A stretch of DNA of 64,000 nt, taken from NCBI GenBank assembly GCA_025267735.1, contig CM046304.1:13144001-13208000 (forward strand). Reading direction: 5' to 3'. Positions within the stretch are counted from its first letter, which is position 1. Each line of letters begins with the position of its first letter. The notes under the pieces were generated by a model. It did no database searches, was not told the origin of the DNA, and saw nothing but the letters and a program-made list of their open reading frames with translations. This document shows positions 23,946 through 37,190 of this stretch, piece after piece. This DNA comes from Mactra quadrangularis (Eukaryota > Mollusca > Bivalvia > Venerida > Mactridae). The translations under genes and the position numbers were made by a program.

Positions 23946-26900
23946 TTATAATGGTACGCTGTTTGTCGTTTTTTTAAATATCTTTCTTGTTTAATCATAC
24001 AGTGGATGAAATATAAAAACAGTTATCAGAGCATACCAGCAGTGGTAATAATTATCTTGTCACAAGCATAACCATTACAAGAACTGTTTTATTGAATTTT
24101 TTTTTACAATGATCAATTTCATAACCGTACTTAAAGTTTCCATTCAATCATAAAAACGTGAGAAATTCGTGTGTTTGACAATTTAATATCTTTCTACGAT
24201 GACATTGTCATGCATTTTAATTAAGTATTTTATTGGTGCTTTAACAAATAATACTTTTCATTTATCATGTAACACGATTTTGAAAAAAATCTAGAAGTTT
24301 CATTAAATATTGAATAATTATTTAGTTTAATGTATAACGTGCAAGCATTATGTTGTAGGACTCAATGTTGAGTCAAGCTTGACATTGAAAATCGAATGTT
24401 CACGAACGGTTATAAACTCTAGAATCGGCTTCCGGAGTCTAAATTATACGCTCTTCAACCTTATTTAGGGCTAAAATCACAATTAAATGTGGTTTTCTTC
24501 GGGTATAATTGTTTTCAACAGTTAACATAGTGTAATTTGATTGTTAGCTCATACATAATGCTAATATATCTCAACTTTCAAATATAAATGTTTTTTCTTG
24601 TCACAAAATGTGATGTCAAATAGCAGAAGAACTGTGTTTTTAGGTAGTTTAATTGACATTAATCTATTTAACGTGATAGTAGAGTTGAATAAAACAACAC
24701 TTTTAAGACTTCGCGAAAATTGTTTAAAATTATATTCCCTTGGTGACGTACTTGTGTAATAAAATTCAAAATTCAGAAAATATTTTTTGCATGAATATTA
24801 TTCTTTTATCATCGTTATGTAATTATTTTGCCTCGTTAAAGTCGCTCCGTTTAAGTATTTGTCCCTTCTGACATTTGACTTTGCGAAATAATTTGTCGTT
24901 ATTTTGTGCATGTTTTATTGTTTTGTTAAAAGTAGGTTACGGCATTGAGTGTAAGAAAATGTGTTTAAGGCTGTCATCAAACACTGCCATCGATGCAAAG
25001 GTTTATACACATGTTGCACAATGCCTTATATAATATTTGGCAATCTTACTTTTTTCTTTTTTATCCGATTTATATTTTTCAAGAAATGTAGATCTACTAT
25101 TGGCAAGACACTAGTGAATGGGGATGTTTATGGGAATTGACTGCTTAGGTATTATTGAAATATTTAGATCTTAAACTTTTTGTACATCGCATGAATAATT
25201 TATTTATACAATCTTGCAATTTGACTAACGTTCGATTTCTACGAATTGTTTAACATTACAATTAAAGAAATGAGTTTTATTCAATTCATTATCTCGCTGA
25301 ACTTACTTTTAAGTAATTAACAGTAAGTTGTATAAAGAAATTATTATTTAATTTCTAATTTATTTTCAAATTTAGGACTAATTTGTACAAGACAATGAAT
25401 AGTTAATTCAATGATAATATTTTCTTAATTTTCTCAATTCCTTATTTAAATCAATTATATCCAGTTAAGATATTCTATTTCTAAATACATGTACAATGGT
25501 AGAAGCAATTCCATTTAATGATGGTATTCAATTACTTTTACAGTTATCAAGGCAATACATGCTCTATCTTATGTCGATATAAATAATAAACCGATCATAT
25601 TTGACAACTGCAGACGACACCAATTCTGATAACTATTCCCGCAACGCCTCCTTTTTGAAGAGCTCTACCAGTAACTCCGTGTTGAAGATTTACGTATTTT
25701 TTTGTGGAACGCACTTAAGATTCTCGTTAGTATTTTCTTAAACGTAAACTTAAGAAAATCTTACGCAAAACTTACGAATTGTTAGTAAAACTATAACAAA
25801 AACACGAAGTACACTTAACGACCATATCAGTATCAGTCGAATTTATAATAAATTATTTCTTTTGTGATAAAACAATAAATTGACACCAGTTATCTGGTCA
25901 CGATTACTTTAATATTTGAAGATAATGTTTATATATATTGCATTGAAACATTATCAATGCTTAAGTAAATTTTGCTGAACAAATTTACAGATTTATATGT
26001 TTATTTGCTATCTTAACATTAACATGCTATAACATATCTCTTTAAGTGCACTGTTCCAACATTAAGACGAAGACATTTTTATCGTTTATATAATATACGT
26101 TTACCAAAGGATTCAATTAGAAACAACTCAATACATTAAAAACTGTTTATATATCTTCGTCGCATTGAAAAAGATTAACGTCAAAATGCCGCTTGAAGAA
26201 TGGAACGTTTTCACAATATACATCAGATTTTTAAAGAAAAATTTCAATTGTTTAAGTTTACTTTTTTCTTGTTCATGTCAAATTTATTTCGTCTCAGATA
26301 ATAACGGGGAAAGTCTTAACAACTCTCCTTACATGGATGAATTTATCACGGTAACTGTCAATACTGTGTAGCAGTTGTTATTTGTGAAGTGTCATAAATT
26401 GTTCAATACCTTTTTTTAGAAAGAAATATTTGTCTATGTTGATAAAATCGATAATCGGTAAAAAAGGAAATATTTGCTGTATATATTCACTACAATAAAA
26501 GCATGGAATACAAAATAAGAAGTTGTCAGATTAATAATGTCCAATGAAGACATTATATGACAAAAACGCTACGAGGTTTCTGAAGTTAATTAAGAAAGAA
26601 TAAGAACTTGTCCATTTGGTTTCCGTTTCAGACTATTCAAATATCTGCCTGGATACAGACATATAGCTCTTACTGACAGAGCAGGATAAAATTGTTAACT
26701 AGATTAGGAATCTTTTCAGCCTTTCTGTCATATTTTCTCTCGTTAACCAAGAAACTACGATACTTGTTTATCGAACAGATCATTCGCTTGAGCCACTGTT
26801 TAAGTGCTTGTGGATGTGAAAATATAGTAATATACATTGGTACATGTACGACCAAAAATAGAAAAAGGCACTAAATGAACTAACACAATAGAGACATTTC

Positions 26901-29900
26901 CATTATAAAACATAGTGCTGATGCAATTGTACCTGTTTTAAGAACAATTATTGTGTTTATGTGAAGACCGATGGTTATTTATTGTCAAATTATTGGTGAA
27001 TAATATTGGAGTATTTCAATATAAAATAATAATACTTAAATACTATGCAATATGAAATGATAAAAAAAATATTTATTTTCTTTATGCCCCGGGTTCAGTC
27101 AGCCAATACATGTTTTGTTACAATCTTTTATCATGACTGCAAAAAAGAGGCTGGCATATAAGACCTTTATTCAAATCACAGATTTGATTTGTTTTAGTTT
27201 TTTAAGTGAGTGGTTTTCAATAGCAACATTTGTTAACTAAAATAATACCTAATATTAAAATCACGCATCTTATCGTGTTTTAAATCAGAACTTTATGAAA
27301 TGCCAAACATGGACAAATAGAAAAACAATAAGCAGTCTACTCTGTATTTCTGAAAAATGATATTTATGTTGTATTTCATTTTACACCAGGTGTTGTAGAC
27401 GGAAACAATTTAAATATAATGATTTCTGTCTTTGTAAAATTGTACAATATCCCTTGAGGCGAAGTAAATATTATAGTTTCACATTAACATCTGTTAGTAG
27501 TTTATAATGAGTGATTGCGAAAGCAATTTTTTTAGTTTTGTTTTGGCGCACGAAATTTTTATTGAACAACTGAACAACTATAATTAACTTTGAAAAGTTT
27601 GTAACTACAATAAAATATTCTTTCATGTGAACTAAACGATACAGATGATATACTGGTCTTATGTCCCACAATTTGTGCATTTAAATCTTAAATGAAAATG
27701 TGTCCCATACGTGAGAGTATAACATCGGCAAATGATTTAGTAAAACAATGAAATATGAGCGAAAAAAGATCAATAGGATTGAATAATTAGATAAAGTATT
27801 ATCTACTAAAATATCAATATAAAAATTAATTCAGATATTATTAAGATAAATCACTTTATTGTGCATTAATTACAAACTACATTGTTCAATACAAATGCTT
27901 TTCCAATGCTATAGTATTACTGTTTATTTACTTTAATTTACACATCAATTTGCCAGGCGTAATTGCGTACTTGAGTTTTGACTCTGCTTTTGTCTTCAAT
28001 TACGGTTCTCTTCTTTACAAACAATACAAAATGTAATTTATTTTTTAAAATAACATGGCTTGTGTTTACTAAATTAAACTTAATGAAAATGTCAAAATGT
28101 CTGTCTGAAGGGCTAATGTAATGATAGTATACTGATTTTAAATTATTGCTATGGCTAGGGAAATAATTAAGTATTTTAAAAAACACTTATTTAGTTAATT
28201 TTTAGTATTAGCACCATCAGTATATAATGACATAATGGTGTTAATATTAGGGCTTTTTTTATCTAAAAGTAAATAAAAATCGTCGTAAACCTTATGCTTT
28301 TGAAACTACAGAGATAGTCTTTAAATGTCCGTTTGCTACACAATATCGGTAGAAATTGAGAAATTGAAAATAACATTATTTGTAAAGCAAATGTATTTAC
28401 AAATGTATCGATGCTTGTATGATCAAGGTTTTAATTTATTTTGCGTAGGATATCCTTTTGACTTTATCTAAACCTTTTTTATCTACAACATTGAAGTGGA
28501 AATCCTAAAACCTCTCCCATGTGTTGTAACACAGATGAATAAAAAGATGCTACGAATTTCTTTGTATAAAACAAGCATATTTAAATACTTTAACATATAT
28601 TTTATGTGATGACAGACATTGTAAAACAGTATTGATTCGGTATATACAGCATCATGTCTCAATAAAACATGTTAAAGTATGAATTTTATGTAGTTTCCAC
28701 AAACATTACGCATGCTAAGATCATAACAGATGTGCATTTTATTCAAATGCAAAGGAAATTAATATTCGATTTAAATAAACAAAAGTGAATGGAAGTTTCA
28801 AACTGTATGGACAAAATTTTGTGATTAAGCTTTCATTTTAAAATAAGATTAAATGATAAAAATATTAGAAACTCATATCACAAGTTTATAATTTTCAATC
28901 GAAAAGCTAATTATTTAAGTCCTAGATTTTTACATAATGTACTATCAAGACACGATATCAACATAGCGAGACTACATTGAAAACAAAACTGATTATCATT
29001 AATACGTTACTTTTTCATTTTAATGTGAAAAGTACAGTACTAAGTTGAAATATGTAATCACATGTACATGTATGCATAATGAGTATACTGAGAGTCGTTT
29101 TACTGGTATTTTAAATTATTCCCTCAGCCGCAGATAAACATTCGGATAAATGTGTTCCCATATACAACATAACCATGGGACTAGTTTTAGTTTTCAAATA
29201 CATGTATATGAGGATATCAGTTATAAAGGAGCAATACGTTCAGATGCAATTGACGAACAATCTCCTGAGGAAACCATCATAATTATATTAAATGACATAA
29301 AAGTAAAAGTTCCTATTTGTATTTTCTTCTGAATTGCATATCTAATTTACGCTTGTATTTCTGCTTCTTTGGCTAATTTAAGAATATTTCTCTATTAGTT
29401 GCGTGACTTTACTTCGAATTTTCCTTACAATACACAGACAGCACTGCACTTCCATGTATTTGTCATTCTAATTACACATATATCAAGCTTCAATGATATT
29501 GTAAGTACATGTACTTCGTTATTAGTGGGTTAAAAAATGCAACTTTGATCAGTTCAACATGAATAGAATTTTCCATTTATTGTGATTCAAAATTCTGATT
29601 ACCATATTACGCACAATGTTATTCTCAATAATTAACTCTATTCATTAAGTGTTACTTAACTGTTTAGGTTAATATCTGTGTGAATTCTACTGGGAATAAT
29701 AGTTGAGATAGAGGTTGGAATTGGATTGTTAGCTAAAGATTACATGTGTTAGCTTTCTTAAAGAAATTGTCAACTTTGTCACCAAAGGTATTGTTAAGAA
29801 GATGGTGAATTGTTTTTATTATTTGTTCAAGTTGACATTCGTCTTTATTTCAGGGGAATGAGAGATGAAATTAATCTCGCCTAATTTGATTGCTATAAAT

Positions 29901-30845
29901 TCTACAGATAAAGATACTTTAAGAAAAACGTTCCCAGGTCATCTCAATTTGCAAGAAAGCACAGCAATTAGGAAAGGTTCGTACATTTTAATAGTATAAC
30001 AATGTTGTTATTTTACATAGCTGCGTTGTGACTCTTAATTTATATATATATATTATTTGTTGATTTTGGTTTAAACATGCATAACTTTAAGAAAGTATTC
30101 AATATTTAGATAAGAATTCTTTTTATTGAAATGCTATAAACCAGTTGCTGATTACTGATTAATTTAGTTATATGCACGTATGGCTTTTCCAAGAGTCATA
30201 AATTTCATAAGATGTTGTAAACGTTTCTTTAAAAGAATTGTATTAAAATCCGAATTAACATTAATAAACAATTATTAGACGTGTTTTTATGTCTTTCCAA
30301 GTATAATTCGAAATGTAAATGAAAGTAGAAGGGTCACAGTGGAAGCATTTGCTCTGCTCTATTGCTGGGGTAAGAAGTGTACACAGCATCGCTCGTAAAA
30401 CATTAGGGTCATTGTTGACTTTCTTAATGTATAAAATAAATTAAATAGTTTCGTAGAAAATTAGCTTTTTTAGGAAAAGCTAACATTGGTTTTCCTTTCC
30501 AAGATTTAAAAAAGGAATAATTACGCTGCACGATATAGCAAGATAATATAAATTGTCTGCTAAGGCTGTATTATCGACTGTTCCACGCCGTATGATAATT
30601 ATTTGTTTTTATTAGACGCATTATGTATATTGATTATGCAATCAATGGTACTATAGTCTAGTCGAAGTAAAATAAACTATTTATAAATAACAAATACAGC
30701 TAGATAGAAAGTTAATTAAACATTATATCATTTATCCCGCTATGTAAATCTACGATTCATTAAACATAAGCAGGTGAACAGGAAAGCTATACCCAAGCAA
30801 TGTTGTTTTAAAAATTATACAATTGAACATTTGTTTTTTGTCGAG

Positions 30846-31620
30846 TAGATGTATAGTTTTTAGTTGTTCGCTTGTCGAACAACTATATACGCCAATTTGA
30901 GAAATCGGTGTAGCAACCTTACTACGGATTCTACTTTTTTGAGGTACACGACGGGGCTCAACTCTTCAAACCTATGATATACAGAGTTTTCATTAATTGT
31001 TCGAAGATTCCCTGTGGTAAACCCCAATTTGAAAGGGCGTGACGCATTAATCTCTCATTCTATACGTAGACGATAAAACATAACTTGGCTCAGACGCTTA
31101 ATTCATATCGCACAACAACAACGCAGAGGAAGTAGTGCGGCGTATACATGAATATAAAACCGTTGTATGTTTTTTTCTTTTTTTAAAAGATAAAATCATG
31201 ATGATTAAAATGTAAAAAATGCTGGCTTATAACTACAGGAATACTTATCCATATATACATATTAGTAACATATACAATTAATTAGTATGAACATTCAATT
31301 GTATTTCCCTGTACTCCTCTATGATTATCATACCTGTGCAATTATAGGAGTATGCATTGTAATCAATTTCTAAATTAGATTTACCTGAACATTGGGATAT
31401 CGGTATTTTTGATAATCGAATTAAAATTGGATTTTCATGTATAGTTTACAAGTACAAATGGCACCATTTTTAAGATACATTTCATACAACGAAAGCTCTG
31501 CAGTCTATGTTTCAAGAAACGAAATCTTATTCTACATATTTTGTCACATTTTTGAGCACATTAAGTGACCGAATCACAACATGTTTTCTCTGTCGAACAA
31601 CTCCAGTGCCTTTAGCGCTT
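30846..31620. repeat. Private insertion of about 775 bp in unit 4
   Basis: The flanks tgtcgagta (before) and gattaattattgaggtt (after) lie next to each other in unit 1 (about 3112-3142). The insert starts with a 9-bp hairpin, agttgttcg-cttgt-cgaacaact (about 30861-30883), and near its end repeats gtcgaacaactcc. This hints at short inverted termini. I could not fix its ends or name a family. Confidence 0.45.
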
Positions 31621-34567
31621 TGATTAATTATTGAGGTTAAAACGCTTTTTTGTAATCATAGGCTTATAAAACAATTTTATCAACAGGCATCTTCTCGAAG
31701 AAATTGAAAATATAATGTACCATAGTTTACGTTGATATATTTTGTGGAGATTGGTGCAGGGGCCTATTTGGCCTAAATGCAATCACTAGTCTAAACAATC
31801 AGATAGGTTTTTGCTTGGTCAGCTTTTGCTCCTAAATTGTCCTTCGAACTCAGTGTTTCTTTTTATTCTTTAGTATCATTCACATAGTTCAATTATATAA
31901 AAACGTTAGAAATGCGTGTGTTTGTCATTTTAATTTATTTCAATAATGACAACGTCATGCATTTAAACGAAGGATTTTATGAGCTGAATGCAAATACAAA
32001 ACTTTATCATGTAACTAGTGTTTGTAAATGCTTCTCAAAATAATGAATAATGATCAAGTTTACTGTTGAAATTTCAAGGATGTTATTTTTGGATTCAGCT
32101 GTATTACGTCCAAATTGAAACTAAAAATATTGAATAGTCATAGACAGGTTTAAGATTTGGCTCTAATAATTGTCTTCCCGAGTCTAGATTGTGTGGTTTA
32201 CAACAGCATAAGGGGTTAATATAATATGTAAATGTGGTTTCCTGAGGGAATGTTTGTTTTAAACAATCTGGTGTAACTTAATAGTTAGTCAAGACTCAAT
32301 GCATTTTAACTTTAAAATAGATATAGTTTTGTTTGTCACCAAAGGTGTTGCTAAACAGAACAAAGAACACTTTTGTAGTTTTTAGTTGACATTAGTTTAT
32401 TAAAAGTGAAAGGAGAACAATTATAAACTTCTCCTAAGGTGAATAATTCAATACCTCTGAGACTTCAAGAAAATTGTTAAAAACTATGTCCCCGTGGTGA
32501 CGTACTTGTTTAATAAAAATATCATTCAGAATAATTCTTGCGTTAATAGTATCTATTTGTTATTTTCTTTATGCTATTATTTGCTTTGTTAAGTATTTCC
32601 CTCTTAACATTTGTCAATGCGATATAATTCAGCAGTATTATGTTATGTTGAAAGTAGTTTACTACATTTAACTTAGAAAATAATGCATTTAACGAAATTA
32701 TTTAGGTTTGTATCAAACGCTGACATCGATTCAATAGTATAGACATAGTGTGCATTATTTGTCATAGGAATACAATTTTTATCGTTTTTTCTGATTGTTT
32801 TTTATAGCCGGTCTTTTGCCTCAAAGGCGTTCCAACTATACTATGAATCAATGTTGTATAAATACTATTAAAATCGATTTGTGATTTTTAAAAGATGAAG
32901 AGAAATTTGATGCACGAAGACAAAATTTTATAAATATTTAGTGTATGTTTATTCTCGTTCATAAAAAATCAAATATGGGTGTCTTGTTTATATTATTACG
33001 ATGGTTGAAAAGTTTAGCATTGGTTTAATACAAAAACCAAAACTTATCTTTGTTGTTTTATTGTCCTGTTTGATTTGTTTAAAATTCGAGAGCGATAACT
33101 GTATGCAAGGTTGAACATGCTCTAGAAAGGAAATGTTTTGTAAAACTATCAAATTGTTTGTGTATTTACGTAATTGCTCATGTAAAATACTTGTATTACG
33201 CCTTATTTTAACATGGTCTTATTGTTCAGCTTTCGTATTAGCAAACATTTATCCGTGAAACATGTTTGTTTCGATATTCTGGTTCCTTAGTCAAAGATAA
33301 TTTAACGAAGGTTTCCTCACTAAGAAGAAATGTATATTTTGAATCTGGACGGATCTATATAATTTATCACGACCAAATGGCTTCTTTTAATTTCATTTGC
33401 TATGCATTTAACCCAATTTGTAGATGAAATTAGCAATATAACAAATTAACTAGCACTATCTTATAATGTTTTATGGTTCCGTTAAATAACGCAGTAGGTT
33501 CTATAAAGTAATATTTGGTTAGAAGGATGGAAAAAAATGAAATATACGGTAAAAGCCTTATTATTTATACCTAAATAAGGCTACAATAAAATGTGCTAAT
33601 TGGCTACTGAGTAATTGAGTAATTATTTATTTGGTTTTCTAGTGTTTTTATGGCTCTCCTGCATACGTGTATTAATACATTTTTTTCAATTTTCATGGCG
33701 CTCTATTTCTACAAACAGTTTAACATAACGACTATACGAACTAGTTAAATTTCTTTAATAAAGCCCATACTACTTCCATATTTCCATTTAATCAACAATC
33801 ATTGTATAGAGCAATTATAATAAAATACCAATTCAATTCAAATTTTGGAATAATTTATAGAAGACAATGAATGTTTATTTTAATGATTAACTTTGCTTAA
33901 TTTTCCTAATCACTAATTTAATCAATTTGAAAAAGTTAAGACATACCATTTCTAGAATAATTGCTAGAAACAATTGCTTTTTTGATGATGATTGTCAATA
34001 ACTATTACAGTAATCAATGTGATGTATGATGCAGCTAATGTCGATATAAAATAACTAAACAATTACCTTGGATATTACACGAACACTATAATCAACGACC
34101 TGATATGACAAACTTAAAATTAATTATTCGTTATGTGATAAAACAATAGATTTGCATCAGTTATCTTAAAACGAAAATGAGCTTTAATATTTGAAGGTGA
34201 TATTTATTGCTTTTGCATGGAAACGTTGTCAATGTGTAGGAAAATTTTACGGAACATATATACAGCTTTGTTTTAGTATTTTTATTTCAATATTCATAAA
34301 AATGATAACCAATAAAGAAACAAACATATTTAACTGCATATATTTACTATAATGGAACATTGAATATAAAATAGGAAGTTGTGAGGTCTACAATGTCTAA
34401 TGAAGACATTATAACATAAACGCTGCTAGGTTTATAAAGCTAATTAAGAAATGAGAAGAACTTGTCAATTTTGTTTCCGTTTTAGACTATACAAATAACC
34501 GCCTGAATAAAGACATATAGCTCTTACTGACAGAGCAGGATAAAAAAGTTAATTAGATAAAGAATCT

Positions 34568-35211
34568 TTTTCAGCCTTTTCTGTCATATTCTCTCTCGTT
34601 AACCAAGAAAATACGATAACAATCTCCGTAAACAGATATCCTGTGGAACGTTGTCGTACAGGATCTCTAAGATCTCAATCACGTTGAGATGACCTTTATG
34701 TCGACCAATCAATGCGTAGCTTTTATCTAGACGAAACACTATTAAAGGCATTTTGATTTCGTAATTTCTATTTTTATACCAAGGATTGCGAGCTAATTTG
34801 AAAGCGGTAGTATTCACAGGCTGTGATTGAACGGCTCATTTCAAATTGTGTGACGTTGACGATGTACACAAGTTATTTAACATAACAATTTTTCAGCCTT
34901 TTCTGTCATATTCTCTCTCGTTAACCAAGAAACTACGATAACAATCTCCGTAAACAGATATCCTGTGGAACGTTGTCGTACAGGATCTCTAAGATCTCAA
35001 TCACGTTGAGATGACCTTTATGTCGACCAATCAATGCGTAGCTTTTATCTAGACGAAACACTATTAAAAGCATTTTGATTTCGTAATTTCTATTTTTATA
35101 CCAAGGTTTGCGAGCTAATTTAAAAGCGGTATTATTCACAGGCTGTGATTGAACGGCTCATTTCAAATTGTGTGACGTTGACGATGTAAACAAGTTATTT
35201 AACATAACAAT
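34568..35211. repeat. 322-bp tandem duplication, two copies about 98% identical
   Basis: The block starting ttttcagccttttctgtc recurs exactly 322 bp later (aatctccgtaaacag at 34621 and 34943). Only about half a dozen substitutions separate the copies. Both preserve a minus-strand ORF of about 68-72 codons (34599-34817 and 34933-35139) that starts M-N-x-T-A-F-K-L-A-R and contains LIGRHKGHLNVIEILEILYD. Three of the substitutions change residues, so the similarity reflects youth rather than selection. The ORF family is unknown to me. Confidence 0.85.
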
Positions 35212-37190
35212 TTCGTCATGAATATTATAATGCAAATAGGTCGCCTGAACGTGACCCTCTTTGAAAACGACCTGATCTAAATTAGCGAGTAGGCGAGCGG
35301 AAAATTTTAGACCGGGTTTTAATCAGATTGCTACGATACATGTTGGTCAATACAAAGCATTCGCGTCAGTTATTGCTTTAACATTTTTAAATATAAAAGG
35401 TAAAATAGGTTGGTATAACTAACAAATGATAAAAAATTCACTCATACTGGCTTTCAACTTTACTGTTTCAATGTAATCGAAATTATTAGGGAAAAATAAG
35501 ATCAGTTTATGACACGTGAGAATATATCTCTGAATACAAATATTAGTTTAATTATTGTGATAATTAATTAATACTCTTCATAAAACGTAGGTTAGAATTG
35601 TAGGATACCTTCGTAGTTTTCACATGATTAGTATGAAAGTGATATTTGAATTGTAATAATAAGTTCAGTACCAATTAATGGATTTAAACATTTCTGTTTT
35701 CAAGTGTTTTTCGGCTTAGCTGTCTAAGCTGACTTTCGGATTACCCTAATCTGTTTACAAAATCTCATTCTATCGAACAAATGCAAAAAATATGGCAAAG
35801 TAGGAGAAACCCCCTCCCCCGAATATCGTTTAAGATAGCAAAAAAGGCCATAAGAACTGAAAAGAGCGTTTTTCCGTGTTCGTCAGATTTTGAAAATCAA
35901 AAGCAATCGGTGGTGTTTCCGTAAGCGTACTGAATGAAGCAAATCACTATCAAGGTTATTCTATTCTAACATTGGATATTTAATTGTTAAATTTTATGAA
36001 TGTGTGTAATATTATAGTATTTTTTCACACACCACAATAATTTTATGACTGGCCTTTTATGACTTTGTTGAGAATAGTTTCCTTTTCGTAGGATAGATCG
36101 CATCGGAACAATCTCTTTAAAATCAGTATAGATGAGCATACAAATTATCTCCCTTTGAAATAATTAGTTGTTTCTTTTCATTCGCTAGTATTTTGGACAT
36201 GTATTTTTTAATATGTAATATTAGGGAAATATCTATGGTAAACCGGTAATGCAATGCAATGTGCATGTGAGGCAGATACTTCGTTAATACACTTTAACAT
36301 AGCATGATTGTTTCATAGTTCTACGCAGTTAGTCTTTTTAAAGACATTTCTTGTTTTATATAAAAGTTCAGTTCTTACTAGATGTAATTGGAAAATTTAT
36401 TTTGATTATTCACCTCAATTCAACCAATTTCCTTTTAAAACATTGAGAAATAAATTACCGGAATGGAGCCATTTTCACAATAAAATAATGTACAGTTTAA
36501 TGGGAAGTCAATTTAACAATTATTGTTATGTTATTGGTGAATAATGTAAATCTGTTTAATATCAAAATCTTAACATCAATTTCTAAGGAATAATAGTTTT
36601 CTGTGAGCACTTTTGCCATGAGCAAATTAAGGGTGACACATTAAGGTGTTATTATTAAAATAATAGATTGGTACTTGTAATGAATTTCTTTGAAACCGCG
36701 TGTTTTCTATTAGCAATTGAAATAAGCTTGAAATGTATCTAGTATTTACAAGTTTCATTAAAGTTGTGTAGCCTATTGTGTTTCAAATAACAATATAACG
36801 AAATGGCAAAATAGACAAATGGAAAAACAGAGAAAGCAATCAACTCTATATTTCAGGAAAATATTTCATTTTGTATTTCATTTTACACGCAGTTGTCTCA
36901 GACGGAATCAATTTCTGTCTTCGTGAAAGTGTTAAAAAAAACCCTAAGGCAAGGTAAATATTATATTTGGACATTTTCAAATTTAAATGATTTATATTGT
37001 GGAGTTCTGAAAGCTGTATTATTAGTTTTGTTTAGGCGCACTGCAAAAATAACCGAAAACGTGAATAGATAGAATTCATTTGAAAGGAGTTGTGACAACA
37101 AGTAAAGACTCTTATATTTTAAATTTACCAATACACATGATAAATTGGTCTACATCGTGAAAATAAGAATATAGAAAGTTATTTACATTT

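Larger units (their letters stand above)
16567..28814 (+). repeat. Tandem segmental array, unit 3 (enlarged by nested transposons)
   Basis: Third copy of the unit, closest to unit 2. The alignment holds from 16567 to about 17890, breaks around the 5767-bp transposon, and resumes at about 23950 (tataatggtacgctg against tataatgatacgttt in unit 2). Its deletion is larger than in unit 2: it jumps from cttt (17629) to taattaaaacattacatc. Beyond 27700 it drifts further from unit 2, and the stretch matching 7800-8560 (28040-28814) is heavily decayed. I see no gene in it outside the transposons. Confidence 0.8.
28815..37190 (+). repeat. Tandem segmental array, unit 4 (last copy)
   Basis: Most diverged copy. 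It is recognised by ordered landmarks: gattaagctttcattt (about 28823), cttaactgtttaggttaatatc (about 29656), tgcacgatatagcaagata (about 30527), actgacagagcagga (34527) and acacgcagttgtctcagacgg (about 36885). It shares with unit 1 the segment deleted from units 2 and 3. Private additions are about 30846-31620, a 322-bp tandem duplication (34568-35211) and about 35215-36150. Homology to the unit fades at about 37190, and this is taken as the end of the array. No gene seen. Confidence 0.7.
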
